64,000 nucleotides of DNA from Leptolyngbya ohadii IS1 (GCF_002215035.1 NZ_NKFP01000004.1:869726-933725); one strand, 5' to 3'. Shown: positions 27,124-36,553, counted from the first letter of the stretch. Translations and numbers: made by a program. Notes: generated by a model not told the origin, from the sequence alone.

Positions 27124-28116
27124 TTAATCCTGCTGAAAGACTCGCCCTAAAGAAGCGGGCGGCGTGCTGTTCACAAGCTGTCCGATCGATCGACTGACGG
27201 CTGGGGGAAGGCGTTTGAGCAGACGATCGAGCCATTCGCTTGAAGTTAGGACTAGAAAGACAATCATCAGCACAAAGGGAGCGACCGTCAACACCTGGGT
27301 TGGCACATTAGGTAAGGCACTCTGGGCAACGCTCGCCAGGGATTGGAGGATGCCAAACAGATAGCAGCCAAACGCAGCCCGCAGCGGATTCCAGCCGCCA
27401 AAAATGACGATCGCCAGCGCAATCCACCCGTAGCCTGCCGTATGGCGATGACTCCAGCCCGCCTTGAAATCCAGCGAGAAAGCGGCTCCTGCAATGCCCA
27501 TCAGCGCACCACCTAACAGCGTGTACAGGTAGCGCATTCGCACCACATTGGTTCCGCGCACAAACGCCGCCGCAGGCTGTTCCCCGATCGCCCTCAGCAT
27601 CAGTCCGGGTCGAGTGCGATAGAAAAAGAAAGCCGTGCCGAGAATCAGCAAATAGCTGCAATAGACGAGCAAATCGCTCTGAAACAGCAGCGGTCCCAGC
27701 ACCGGAATATTTTGCAGCAGCGGCAGCTTAAAACTGGGCACCACCGGACCCGGAATTCGCACAAACGGATTGCCCAGAAAGGACGACAAATCCGCGCAGA
27801 GCAATGCCAGCACAAAGCCGATCGCCACCTGGGACTGCTGAAGCGTCAATGCTCCAAATGCCACGATCAGCGCGATCGCTGCCCCCGTGAGAGCCGCTGC
27901 TCCAAATCCGAGCAGTAAGCAGGGCGTAGTTCCCAGTCCTTCCGTAGTTTTGGCAACCGCAAAGCCTACCATTGCTGAAAGTAGGATAGTGCCTTCGGCG
28001 GAGAGGTTAATGACTCCCGCTCGTTCAGTAATGGTTTCCCCAACGGCGGCAAAAATCAGAGGGGTTGAAGTGGCGATCGCAACGGCGAGGATGGCGATGA
28101 TTTGGGCAGCGGACAT
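27124..28116 (-). CDS. BMP-type ABC transporter permease 2 (nucleoside/purine family)
   Basis: 330 residues, about 8-9 hydrophobic helices, BPD_transp_2-type fold: GETITERAGVINLSAEGTIL near the N-terminus, GQQ-like turn GEQPAAAFVRG, and AGYGWIALAIVIFGGWNPL near the end. This is the second permease of transporters that pair with BMP lipoproteins for uptake of nucleosides, purines or similar heterocycles. The ATG at 28116 starts the conserved part; the in-frame extension upstream reaches into the palindrome and is not trusted. Codons 28117-28173 (FALLGRGFSHRK) may in fact be the tail of permease 1. Confidence 0.88.
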   Translation of the reverse strand: MSAAQIIAILAVAIATSTPLIFAAVGETITERAGVINLSAEGTILLSAMVGFAVAKTTEGLGTTPCLLLGFGAAALTGAAIALIVAFGALTLQQSQVAIGFVLALLCADLSSFLGNPFVRIPGPVVPSFKLPLLQNIPVLGPLLFQSDLLVYCSYLLILGTAFFFYRTRPGLMLRAIGEQPAAAFVRGTNVVRMRYLYTLLGGALMGIAGAAFSLDFKAGWSHRHTAGYGWIALAIVIFGGWNPLRAAFGCYLFGILQSLASVAQSALPNVPTQVLTVAPFVLMIVFLVLTSSEWLDRLLKRLPPAVSRSIGQLVNSTPPASLGRVFQQD

Positions 28117-28173
28117 AGGGGGGAGGGTGGACTGTTTGCGGTGGCTGAAGCCGCGTCCCAGGAGGGCGAATAG

Positions 28174-28711
28174 GACGATCGTGGTCATGCGCGGCACCTA
28201 CTTCGGACTCAAGCTGAAAGCCGTAGGACAAAACCTCAGAGCCTCCTACGTCCTGGGCATTCCCTCCGTGCGGCAGTTACTTAGCGCCTTTGCCATTTGC
28301 GGAGCCTGTGCCGGACTTGCGGGAGCCTTGCAGGTGCTTGCCGTCTTCCATCGCCTGATTCCTACCGTATCCAGCAATCTGGGCTACCTGTCCCTGCTGA
28401 TCGCCATGCTCATCGGCTCCAATGCCTGGCTGATTTTGCCGATCGGCAAAATCAGCCAGGCATTGGAGCCGATGAGCATGGCGATCAGCAGGGACAGGTA
28501 GCCCAGATTGCTGGATACGGTAGGAATCAGGCGATGGAAGACGGCAAGCACCTGCAAGGCTCCCGCAAGTCCGGCACAGGCTCCGCAAATGGCAAAGGCG
28601 CTAAGTAACTGCCGCACGGAGGGAATGCCCAGGACGTAGGAGGCTCTGAGGTTTTGTCCTACGGCTTTCAGCTTGAGTCCGAAGTAGGTGCCGCGCATGA
28701 CCACGATCGTC
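28174..28711. repeat. perfect spacerless inverted duplication (538-bp palindrome)
   Basis: Arm 28174-28442 is the exact reverse complement of 28443-28711, 269 bp each, with the axis inside GCCGATCGGC. Proof visible in translation: identical 103-residue frames lie at mirror positions on both strands, and the last about 100 residues of permease 1 are repeated on the opposite strand. It replaces the true 3' end of permease 1. A palindrome of this size with no spacer is expected to be very unstable in cells. Confidence 0.97.
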
Positions 28712-29319
28712 GCTGCCAACACCAGCAATGCCAGGATCAGGGCGATCGGGCTGGCTTGGGTGTTGCCAAAGGTGGGGAGCCAGAGGGATTCGTTAAACTG
28801 CTCCGTGCCGCTCATGGAGGCAACGCCCGATCGCTTCCAGGGACCGAAGATCAGGTAAATTGCCAGTCCGTCGGCGACAAAGTTTAGCCCCAGCCCGGCA
28901 AAGATTTCGTTGATGCGTCCATAGACGTTCAGCACGCCTGCAAATAAGCCCCACAGTGCCCCGCCCAGTATGCCCGCCAGAATTGCCAGCACAATCACCA
29001 CAAATGGCGGCAGCGTATTCTCAAACAGACGGATTGGGATCATGGAGGCGATCGCCCCGGCGGAGATCTGTCCCTCAATCCCCAGGTTGTAGAGTCCGGC
29101 AGTGAAGGTAAACAGCAGTCCGCAGGTGCAGAGAATTAGCGGCACCAGGGTCATCACGACTCGCGCCATCTGATCGGGCGTGCCAAATGCCCCGGAACTC
29201 ATGTTGGTCAAGACTTCGATCGGGGAACCGCCCACCAGCAGAATTACGATCGCGATAAACACCAGCGATAGGGCGATCGCGCCAGTTTGATAGACGGTGG
29301 ATTGGGAAAGTTTGGGCAT
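28384..29319 (-). CDS. BMP-type ABC transporter permease 1, 3' end disrupted by palindrome
   Basis: Starts MPKLSQSTVYQTGAIALSLV at 29319. The conserved permease sequence (LYNLGIEGQISAGAIASMIP, NVYGRINEIFAGLGLNFVAD, GTYFGLKLKAVGQNLRASYV) runs to the palindrome axis at 28443. The last 20 residues (GKISQALEPMSMAISRDR) come from the mirrored strand, so the authentic C-terminus, probably 50-70 residues with the last helices, is missing. Without this artefact or mutation the protein would be a normal partner of permease 2. It lies 55 bp after the ATPase gene in the same operon. Confidence 0.85.
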   Translation of the reverse strand: MPKLSQSTVYQTGAIALSLVFIAIVILLVGGSPIEVLTNMSSGAFGTPDQMARVVMTLVPLILCTCGLLFTFTAGLYNLGIEGQISAGAIASMIPIRLFENTLPPFVVIVLAILAGILGGALWGLFAGVLNVYGRINEIFAGLGLNFVADGLAIYLIFGPWKRSGVASMSGTEQFNESLWLPTFGNTQASPIALILALLVLAATIVVMRGTYFGLKLKAVGQNLRASYVLGIPSVRQLLSAFAICGACAGLAGALQVLAVFHRLIPTVSSNLGYLSLLIAMLIGSNAWLILPIGKISQALEPMSMAISRDR

Positions 29320-29374
29320 AGGGAAGGACAACAGGGAAGAGGAATGACCCGACGAGCAGTTTTTGTTTATCCGA

Positions 29375-30898
29375 TCACATTTTGTTTGGAACAATTTGCT
29401 CCAGCCGATCGGGCAAACCCTCTGAATCGATCGCCTCATCAAACCGTCCACCAATCATTTGTCCCAGGCGATCGACGGTTAGTTTCGAGGCATCAATGGG
29501 CTGGGAAATTTGTCCGCTGCTAAACACAATCACCCGATCGCTGTACTGCATGATCTCATCCAGGTCAGGTGAGGTAAACAGAATCGTCGTGCCACCTTCG
29601 CAGCGAGCAATCAACTGCTGCCAGACCCATAGGGTTGATTCGATGTCCAGTCCGCGGGTGGGTTGCTCCATCAGCAAAAGATTCAGCGGGACGGGCAGAA
29701 GGGAAAGCTGAGTGCGCTGCTGATTGCCGCCGGACAGCCGTTCAACCTTGCTATTCGGTCTGCCTCGAATGTTAAACAGGGCGATCGCTCTTTGAGTCTT
29801 CTCTAAAATGTCTTTCCAGTCGATAAACCAGCTTTTTGCGGGGGTTCGCAGGGCAACGTGTTCCTGAATCGTCAGACCGGGAATCAGCCCCTCCCGGAGT
29901 CGATCGGCGGGGGAGTAGCCAATGCCTGCGTTCAGGTATGCCGGATAGGGCTGCCGCGTTATGTCCTGCCCGTCCACCTGAATTTTGCCCGTCGGGGATG
30001 AAAGGAGTCCGGCGCAAAGCTGAAGCAAGAGCTGCTGTCCGCTGCCTTCCAGTCCGGCTAAGCCAATGACTTCCCCCTGGCAGACGGTCAGGTGCTTAAT
30101 GCGGATATTCAGCCGATCGCTCACCAGCGTCACATTTTCGAGTTCCAGGGCGATCGCTTCTCTGCGGGTGGGGGGCTTGACTGGGGGAGCCAGTTCGTGT
30201 CCAAAGATCAGATTAATTAGCTCAGATTCCGAGCAGGGCACGGGCAGATCTCCGACCACCTGACCCTGGCGCATCACCGTGAGACGATCGCAGAGCTGAT
30301 TCACGTCCTCCAGCTTGTGGGACACAAAAATCACCGATTTGCCCTGGTTTGCCAGTTTTCGAGCAGCGGCAAACAGAGCATCCTTCTGAGCGGCAGAAAT
30401 GCCCGTCGTGGGTTCGTCCAGAATCAGCGTATTTACCCCTAGAGAAAGGAGCCGCAGGATTTCGAGCTGCTGCCGTTCGCCGACGGTTAAATTACCGACC
30501 TTTGCGTAAATATTCAGATCAAAATTAAACTGCGATGCCAATTCGCTGAACTGCCGCACCACCTGCGATCGATCCATCAGCAAACTGCCGGACTTGCCCA
30601 CCATAAAATTCTCCAGCACCGTGAGCGGCGGAAAGTCCAGGGGATCTTGGTGCAGCATCCCGATTCCCAACCGCATCGCATCGGCGGGAGTCCGAATCTC
30701 GGTTTCCTTGCCGTCCAGCAACAGCCGCCCCGAATCTTTGGTAATAAAGCCGCTGAGGATCTTGACCAGCGTACTTTTTCCCGCCCCATTTTCACCCAGA
30801 AGCCCGTGAATGCTGCCCGCTTCTACCGTGAGCGAAATGCGATCGTTCGCCTGAACTGTGCCAAATCGCTTGCTGATGTCCTGAAGTTCAACTTTCAT
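29375..30898 (-). CDS. BMP-type ABC transporter ATPase with two ATP-binding domains
   Basis: 507 residues. NBD1 has a full Walker A (LLGENGAGKST), signature LTVGERQQLEIL and Walker B LILDEPT. NBD2 is degenerate at Walker A (GLEGSGQQ, no GKT) but keeps the signature LSGGNQQRTQLS and the Walker B-like LLMEQPTRGLD. This asymmetric tandem is typical of sugar/nucleoside importers (RbsA/YufO class). It lies upstream of both permeases and downstream of the BMP lipoprotein, so the four form one importer for a nucleoside- or purine-like compound. Confidence 0.93.
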   Translation of the reverse strand: MKVELQDISKRFGTVQANDRISLTVEAGSIHGLLGENGAGKSTLVKILSGFITKDSGRLLLDGKETEIRTPADAMRLGIGMLHQDPLDFPPLTVLENFMVGKSGSLLMDRSQVVRQFSELASQFNFDLNIYAKVGNLTVGERQQLEILRLLSLGVNTLILDEPTTGISAAQKDALFAAARKLANQGKSVIFVSHKLEDVNQLCDRLTVMRQGQVVGDLPVPCSESELINLIFGHELAPPVKPPTRREAIALELENVTLVSDRLNIRIKHLTVCQGEVIGLAGLEGSGQQLLLQLCAGLLSSPTGKIQVDGQDITRQPYPAYLNAGIGYSPADRLREGLIPGLTIQEHVALRTPAKSWFIDWKDILEKTQRAIALFNIRGRPNSKVERLSGGNQQRTQLSLLPVPLNLLLMEQPTRGLDIESTLWVWQQLIARCEGGTTILFTSPDLDEIMQYSDRVIVFSSGQISQPIDASKLTVDRLGQMIGGRFDEAIDSEGLPDRLEQIVPNKM

Positions 30899-30939
30899 TG
30901 CAAACCCATTGCAAAAGCCTGAAGAGAATCCTGAAAAGC

Positions 30940-30976
30940 GTTCCCTAAAATTGGGGGGTTAAGGAGGCGGTTCGGA
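30940..30976 (+). repeat. degenerate copy of the dispersed palindromic repeat
   Basis: TTCCCTAAAATTGGGGGGTT followed by AAGGAGGCGGTTCGG resembles the CCCCCAGAATTGGGGG family with several changes. It sits between the BMP lipoprotein gene and the ATPase gene, within the presumed operon. Confidence 0.6.
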
Positions 30977-31073
30977 TGGGAGGAATATTGTTTCAAACAA
31001 ATCAAACAAATTCTTAGAAAACAGCAAAGGGATCAGTATATGGCTGACCCCCTGCTTTCATGATGAACCGGAC

Positions 31074-32363
31074 TTACTTGCTGGCTCCGTCCATGCCTTC
31101 AAGCAACTGCGGCAGATACCAGATTTCCTGATCTGTTGCCGTCTTGCCTTCTGCCACAAAAGTCGTGCCGTCCTGGAACTTAATCGGACCCTGGTAGGGG
31201 TTAACGCTGCCGTCGCCCAACCCCTGGATGAACTTATCGAGATTGGCTTTCTGGTCGCCCAGGGCATTGCCGGGGAGGAACCCGATCATTGAGGTAGGAG
31301 CGTTGATATCTTTCCATTCGGGACCGAGCCAGAGGAATTCGTTCGGCATCTGACCGTCCATTGTCTTTTTAATCGCCGTTTCGTAGGGAATTCCCCAGTT
31401 GTAGTAGGGCACGCCCAGACAGATATCCGGTGCCAGGTCGCAGCCGCCCTTAAAGTCGTAGTGGACATACTTCACGGCTTTGCCCGCGTCCGCTGCTTTC
31501 TTTGCCTGCGCCGAAACTTCGGGGGTATCAATTCCGGACATCACGACATCGTAGCCGCCGTTGTAGAAGTCGTCTGCTACTTTGGTTGGGTCTAGCGTTT
31601 TACCCGGAATGTTGAACCAGAAGCCAATCCAGGTCACTTTAAAGTCCAGATTATCCGCAGGCTGATTCTTGACGTTCTCCCAGCAGTGCTTCGCGCCCAG
31701 GTAAGCTGCCGACACATAGCGACGGGTTTCATCATTGATCAGGGCGCCCACATAGCCGATCTTGCCTGTATCTGAACCCAGTGCGGCTGCACAGCCCGCC
31801 ATCATCTTGCCGTACTCCATGCGACCCATGATGTTGCCCAGGTTTGGCTGGTTCTTAAAATTCTTGCCGTCCTTCCAGGCATAGTCGCCGGATGCGTGGA
31901 TCACTGCTACGTCCGAATGCTTTTTCGCCGTTTCCAGGGCATCGTCCTTGAAGTCATCCGAGTTAAAGATGACCATCTTCGCGCCTTTAGAAATCAGATC
32001 ATCTGCAACCTGTGCGCCTGTGACGTTGGGACGATCGGCAGGGTTGACCTTATCCACATACTCAAACTTGAGGTCGGGCATTCTCTGCAAAACTTCCTGC
32101 ATCCCGTCGTAGTGTGCCTGGTTCCAGCCAGAGTCGTTTCGGGGACCCACCAGCACCATACCCACCGTAAAGGGATCGCTGCCCCCAGCCGCCGGACTTT
32201 CTGCCGAGGGACTGGACGTGGTTGCGGTCGGAGTATTGGATGTGCCACAGCCCACAATCAACCCGATCGTCGCAGAGAAAAGGACAAAGCTGCGCCAAAA
32301 TCCGCGCAGGCGAAACCGTACCGGAGAAACTATTTGCTCTAGCAAGGGAGTTATCTTCTTCAT
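31074..32363 (-). CDS. BMP-family substrate-binding lipoprotein
   Basis: About 429 residues. An N-terminal basic region and hydrophobic helix end in a lipobox (IGLIVGC), followed by a Thr/Ser/Pro-rich linker (TPTATTSSPSAESPA). The PnrA/BMP-type periplasmic fold follows: FTVGMVLVGPRNDSGWNQAH, then KMVIFNSDDF, VIHASGDYAW, GRMEYGKMMAGCAAAL, YDVVMSGIDTPE. It captures a nucleoside-, purine- or related ligand for the ABC importer. ATG 32363 gives a typical signal sequence; ATG 32372 or 32399 are possible. No clear Shine-Dalgarno is seen for any of them. First gene of the operon. Confidence 0.9.
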   Translation of the reverse strand: MKKITPLLEQIVSPVRFRLRGFWRSFVLFSATIGLIVGCGTSNTPTATTSSPSAESPAAGGSDPFTVGMVLVGPRNDSGWNQAHYDGMQEVLQRMPDLKFEYVDKVNPADRPNVTGAQVADDLISKGAKMVIFNSDDFKDDALETAKKHSDVAVIHASGDYAWKDGKNFKNQPNLGNIMGRMEYGKMMAGCAAALGSDTGKIGYVGALINDETRRYVSAAYLGAKHCWENVKNQPADNLDFKVTWIGFWFNIPGKTLDPTKVADDFYNGGYDVVMSGIDTPEVSAQAKKAADAGKAVKYVHYDFKGGCDLAPDICLGVPYYNWGIPYETAIKKTMDGQMPNEFLWLGPEWKDINAPTSMIGFLPGNALGDQKANLDKFIQGLGDGSVNPYQGPIKFQDGTTFVAEGKTATDQEIWYLPQLLEGMDGASK

Positions 32364-33115
32364 TGAATTCATGCGAGACACAAAAACTGACGAATGCAAC
32401 AGTTAAATAAAGAATTCGGGTAAAGAATTCGGGCAAAAACCAGAAATCAAGCAACCAATCAGAACTCAATCACATCAGAACTTAATCACAAAAGTCCTAA
32501 GATATCACGCAAAACTTCCAGCCGCAGTGCAGCAGGATTAGAAATCTTTGAGAATGGCTTAAGAGAATTTTGAGCAAGCTCAGGGGGTGAACTAGCACAC
32601 TCGATCGTTGGACTGAATTTGAAAGTGCGGTTGAACGTGCGGAGAGAAACTTGGTTGGTGTAATCACACCCTCACACGCCGATCATAGGCGAAAAACGAG
32701 AAATCTGACGGCGAAGCAGCGGTTAACCGATTAGCTGTAGCCGCTACACCTGTCAGCGAATGCCGAGAAAGCCGAAACTTTGAGATTTATTGAGATTGCT
32801 TCACCTGCCCCACCTCAAGAACGGTAGTGATCGTAACAAGTTGACCCATTATGATCTCTGACCTGGCGAGAAATTGTAGTTCAAGTTACAGAGGTCTATG
32901 GGAGCAATAATCTCTTAAGGTTGTTGAGATAGGCTTCCACAGAAATACCGAAAAAATACCAAAAAAAAGCCGCCCGACTTTTTCGTCAAAGCGGCTATTT
33001 CTCTGAGGAATGCATCAAGCGATCGCTATATCAGAATGTCACTTCAGTCAGGATGTCGCTTAAGACCGATCGCCTATGAATTAAGGGAATTACAGAATGC
33101 AGGGTTGAGCAGGCG
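32364..33115. other. 752-bp intergenic region upstream of the BMP operon
   Basis: No gene seen. It contains two pairs of adjacent direct repeats in the likely promoter zone of the BMP operon: TAAAGAATTCGGG twice at 32408-32433, and ATCAGAACTCAATCAC then ATCAGAACTTAATCAC at 32458-32489. It also carries the dps terminator near 32961-32996. The repeats might be regulator sites; this is inference. Confidence 0.6.
32961..32996 (-). terminator. Rho-independent terminator downstream of dps
   Basis: On the minus strand AGCCGC and GCGGCT pair around a 17-nt loop and are followed by eight T residues. It lies about 120 bp past the dps stop. Confidence 0.8.
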
Positions 33116-33670
33116 CTAGTTAGCATTTGCCATCGTAAAGGCTGGCGTTAAACTATCCTGTGCCAGGAAATGATCCAGATGGAAGGCGCGGTCTTCCGTT
33201 TGCATTAAAATTTGCTCGTAAAGCAATCTGGTGGCGCGATCGCCCAAGCTTTCTGCTTGAGCTGCCTGCTGTCGGATGACGCGAATAATTGCCTGCTCTG
33301 CTTCCAGATCATGCCGCACCATATCGCGACAGGAGAAAATCCCGTCTGGCTCTGGGGTAAAGCAGCAGAGTTCTGCCAGTTTGGTAAAGCTTGCTGCCGG
33401 GACGCCGCCTAAACCATTCAGCCGCTCTCCGATATCGTGAACATAGCCCTGCACGGCACCATAAGACTCATCAAAGAATTTGTGAACAGAATAAAACTCT
33501 GCCCCTTCCACCACAAAATGATGCTTTTGATACTGCAAATAGAGTGCCTGGAAGCTTGCTAAAACAATATTAAGTCCTTCGCAAATGGCTGCGGTAACGT
33601 TCTTTTCCAGCAGCACCGGATTATCGCGCACTTCGCTAAAGGGCTGAACTACTGATGCGATAGTTACCAT
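33116..33670 (-). CDS. dps: Dps-family ferritin (DNA-protecting, iron-storage)
   Basis: 184 residues. Conserved Dps signature [20 protein letters not shown] at about residues 47-66, then [19 protein letters not shown]51, H63 and D67 with the D/E pair near 79-82 correspond to the inter-subunit ferroxidase site. Dps dodecamers oxidise ferrous iron with peroxide and protect DNA under oxidative or starvation stress. No C-terminal extension beyond the usual fold is seen. Four 13-bp tandem repeats lie 46 bp upstream of the start and may take part in control. Confidence 0.92.
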   Translation of the reverse strand: MVTIASVVQPFSEVRDNPVLLEKNVTAAICEGLNIVLASFQALYLQYQKHHFVVEGAEFYSVHKFFDESYGAVQGYVHDIGERLNGLGGVPAASFTKLAELCCFTPEPDGIFSCRDMVRHDLEAEQAIIRVIRQQAAQAESLGDRATRLLYEQILMQTEDRAFHLDHFLAQDSLTPAFTMANAN

Positions 33671-33715
33671 AGGGTTTCCTCTTGATGAAATTGGGACTGT
33701 TGGCTCTCTAGTAAC

Positions 33716-33767
33716 TCAGAAACTTGAGTCAGAAACTTGAGTCAGAAGCTTGAATCAGAAACTTGAG
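33716..33767. repeat. four tandem 13-bp repeats upstream of dps
   Basis: TCAGAAACTTGAG occurs at 33716-33728, 33729-33741 and 33755-33767, with one variant TCAGAAGCTTGAA at 33742-33754. The array is in the presumed dps promoter/leader (gene on the minus strand starting at 33670). It could be a regulator array or a neutral microsatellite. Confidence 0.9.
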
Positions 33768-34182
33768 TGAATAAGCTGACTCCAAAGAAATCTGCCTCAA
33801 AAAAATCTGCACCCATCGCCTGTTGAATCCACTGATCAATCGATCGCTGTTCTCGTTAACGATCGCTGATTAACAATCAATATTTTCCAGAAATTTCAGG
33901 ATCGACGGTTTCGCAATTGCTTTCAATTTATGGGAAAACTTGTCAACTCGTCAACTCCTAAAAAATACTTTGCAATCGTCTATTAAAAATTATTTGCATT
34001 ACTATTTGCAATTATTCGCAAAAGCCATTTCTTGCCTCGTAAATCAACGCTAGTTGCTATGTTTGATACCGTTTGGCTCTCAATTGATATTTTTAATACA
34101 GCTCAACTCGGTATCACAAATACGCCTCTTTCTTTTGGCTTAAATATTGCTAAAGCATTGCCAAAGCATGATGTTTATGACC
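33768..34182. other. AT-rich intergenic region between dps and the bestrophin gene
   Basis: 415 bp with no convincing gene. It is richer in A and T than its surroundings (for example 33950-34030) and contains CGATCG cores near 33840-33870. It lies downstream of the bestrophin gene and upstream of dps, both on the minus strand. Confidence 0.5.
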
Positions 34183-35130
34183 CTAGCTTTGCTCTATTCC
34201 CGCTTTGCTCACATAATAATTGCCCTGCCGCCGCAGGTTACTGTTTGGTTCCAGCAGCATGAGTTCCTGAATATTTTGCTGAATTGCGGCACAGATCGTA
34301 TCCAGGGGCAAATCGTTCGGGTCGTGCCCAAAGGGATTCTCGATCTCGATGCCAATTTCCTCAATCCCAAACATGATAAAGCTGATGAGAATGACGATCG
34401 CCACCGTCCAGCCATGCAGTTCCGCCACAAACTGAAACGGCAGCGTCAGCCCGTAAATCAGCAAAACCTGCTTGAGGTGAATCGCGTAAGCCAGCGGCAT
34501 CGGTGTTTTGAGAATGCGTTCGCAGCCGCCCAAACAGTCCACCATTGCGTTGAGCGATCGCTCCATCTGAGAAAACTGATAGATATTCAGGCAATCTCGC
34601 TGATATTGGTGCTGTAAATAGTCTTGAATCCAGAAAGCAATTTCCAGCGGCGGATTATGCAGAGTTTTGAGCGTGGCGTATTCGGCATGGGGCATAAGTT
34701 TCTCCAGCTCCTCATTGACCGATTCCTGCCGCAAATGCCGCTTCATTGCTACAGAAAATGCCGCCAGCAATGACAAAATAATTTCCTTGTGCTGCCGATC
34801 TTGCAGATCTTTTTCAATAACCGAAACCCAAATTTGCCGTGCCAGATTTCGGGTGGCGTTCACCAGATTGCCCCACAGCTTCCGCCCCTCCCAGAACCGC
34901 TCGTATGCTGTATTTGTCCGAAACACCAGCATCAGTCCCAGCACCACATTTGGAATCACCCCTGCCAGCACAGGCAATGAAACGGGGTAGCCCAGATGAT
35001 CCAGCAGCACAACCGCGATCGAAAATGCTCCACAGACTAACGTGCGCGGCAAAACCGCCGGAATCACTGACCCTTTAAGCCGTAAAGCAAGGTGAAACCA
35101 GGTCTGCTGAGATTGCTGAACTTTACCCAT
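34183..35130 (-). CDS. bestrophin-family anion channel
   Basis: 315 residues. Conserved UPF0187/bestrophin features: LGLMLVFRTNTAYERFWEGR near 63-82, and the C-terminal EEIGIEIENPFGHDPNDLPL with the acidic ion-binding cluster. Several hydrophobic segments are present (TLVCGAFSIAVVLLDHLGY; VAIVILISFIMFGIEEI). Bacterial and thylakoid bestrophins form pentameric channels for chloride or bicarbonate. In a cyanobacterium a role in thylakoid or plasma-membrane anion balance is likely, but localisation is unknown. Confidence 0.9.
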   Translation of the reverse strand: MGKVQQSQQTWFHLALRLKGSVIPAVLPRTLVCGAFSIAVVLLDHLGYPVSLPVLAGVIPNVVLGLMLVFRTNTAYERFWEGRKLWGNLVNATRNLARQIWVSVIEKDLQDRQHKEIILSLLAAFSVAMKRHLRQESVNEELEKLMPHAEYATLKTLHNPPLEIAFWIQDYLQHQYQRDCLNIYQFSQMERSLNAMVDCLGGCERILKTPMPLAYAIHLKQVLLIYGLTLPFQFVAELHGWTVAIVILISFIMFGIEEIGIEIENPFGHDPNDLPLDTICAAIQQNIQELMLLEPNSNLRRQGNYYVSKAGIEQS

Positions 35131-35299
35131 AATTCAGAGAGGACGAGCGGAATGAAAGTCTCCTCTATCCTGACACTTCAAGCAAATTGGAATTCCGGAA
35201 TTTTGGTCAAGGATCGATCGCTTGTCGGCAGACTGACGGGTAAGGACGAATTGCGATCCGCCCCTACCAGGTATTGAGCTGGGTATCAGGTTCAGGGCA

Positions 35300-36466
35300 T
35301 TACACCTGCTGGGGGGAACTGGTCTGACGGTGTTCGCGCATCGACTGCACAAATCGATCGAACAAGTAGTCCGCGTCATGGGGTCCAGGGCTGGCTTCCG
35401 GGTGATACTGCACCGAGAACAGGGGCAGGGACTTATGGCGCAGTCCGGCAACCGTGCGATCGTTCAAATTCAGGTGGGTGATCTCCACGTCTGCGTTGGG
35501 CAGGGAATCGGCGTCGATCGCAAATCCGTGGTTCTGGCTGGTAATTTCAACTCGCTGCTGCAAACCGCAGGGCTGATTCAAGCCGCGATGTCCAAACTTG
35601 AGCTTAAAGGTCTCGCCGCCCAGGGATAAACCGAGAATCTGGTGTCCCATACAGATGCCAAACATGGGCTTCTGTGCTTCCAGCAACGCCTTTGCCGTCT
35701 CAATACCTTCCGTCACTGCCGAGGGATCGCCGGGTCCGTTAGACAGGAAAATGCCGTCTGGGTTAAGCTTCAGAATCTCCTCTGGTGGCGTATTTGCCGG
35801 AACGACAACGACCCGACAGCCGTAGCTTGCCAGCCGCCGCAGAATATTGCGCTTGATGCCAAAGTCGATCGCCACAACAGTTAGCTGTTCTCCCGTCGCA
35901 CTATCCAGGGTCAGGCGATACTCCCAGGAGGATTCGGTGGGGTCTGCCCATTCGTAGACCTTTTGTGTGGTCACTTCCCGCACCAGATTTAAGCCCGCCA
36001 TGCTGGGAGCTTCCTGTACCTGAAGCAGCAGATCCGCCGGATCGAGAACTTCCGTGGAGATTGCGCCGTTCATGGCTCCGGTCGATCGAATTTTGCGCGT
36101 CAGGGCACGGGTATCAATGCCGTAGATGCCAATCAGATGATTTCGCTTCATGTAGTCCGGCAGGGATTCGGTCGATCGCCAGTTGCTCGGACGGTAGCAG
36201 ATATTTTTGGCAATCACGCCGCGCACGTGGGGACGGGTCGATTCTTCGTCGTCGGGATTCACACCCGTATTGCCTAGCTCTGGATAGGTAAAGGTGACAA
36301 TCTGCCCCTCGTAGCTGGGGTCGGTCAGCACTTCCTGATATCCGGTCATGCCCGTGTTGAAGACGACTTCGCCGATCGTCGTTCCGGTCGCCCCAAACGA
36401 CCATCCCTGAAAGCTGGTGCCATCGGCAAGGACGAGGAGGGCAGGTTTGGCATCTGAAAAGAGCAT
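35300..36466 (-). CDS. carA: carbamoyl-phosphate synthase small subunit
   Basis: 388 residues. The glutaminase subunit supplies ammonia to CarB for arginine and pyrimidine synthesis. The N-terminal domain has [20 protein letters not shown]. The class I amidotransferase domain has the Cys nucleophile in [16 protein letters not shown] and the His/Glu pair in [12 protein letters not shown]. Full length and intact. carB is not in the window. The spacer upstream (36467-36762) contains G-rich tandem repeats and a dispersed palindrome. Confidence 0.96.
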   Translation of the reverse strand: MLFSDAKPALLVLADGTSFQGWSFGATGTTIGEVVFNTGMTGYQEVLTDPSYEGQIVTFTYPELGNTGVNPDDEESTRPHVRGVIAKNICYRPSNWRSTESLPDYMKRNHLIGIYGIDTRALTRKIRSTGAMNGAISTEVLDPADLLLQVQEAPSMAGLNLVREVTTQKVYEWADPTESSWEYRLTLDSATGEQLTVVAIDFGIKRNILRRLASYGCRVVVVPANTPPEEILKLNPDGIFLSNGPGDPSAVTEGIETAKALLEAQKPMFGICMGHQILGLSLGGETFKLKFGHRGLNQPCGLQQRVEITSQNHGFAIDADSLPNADVEITHLNLNDRTVAGLRHKSLPLFSVQYHPEASPGPHDADYLFDRFVQSMREHRQTSSPQQV

Positions 36467-36553
36467 AGGTTCCCGTGGAAAGTCAGCGTTTCTTATATTA
36501 GGACGGGATCGATCGGAGTGAGCGAGGGGTTTGTCATGATTACAGGATTTGTT

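Noticed and set aside
28188-28608. Two identical 103-codon frames and a 204-codon plus frame around 28.2-28.6 kb
   Set aside because: They are mirror products of the palindrome, not genes; only the minus-strand permease sequence is authentic.
33716-33767. Tandem 13-bp array as a CRISPR or plasmid iteron array
   Set aside because: Units are contiguous with no spacers, no cas or rep gene is present, and the location is a gene promoter.
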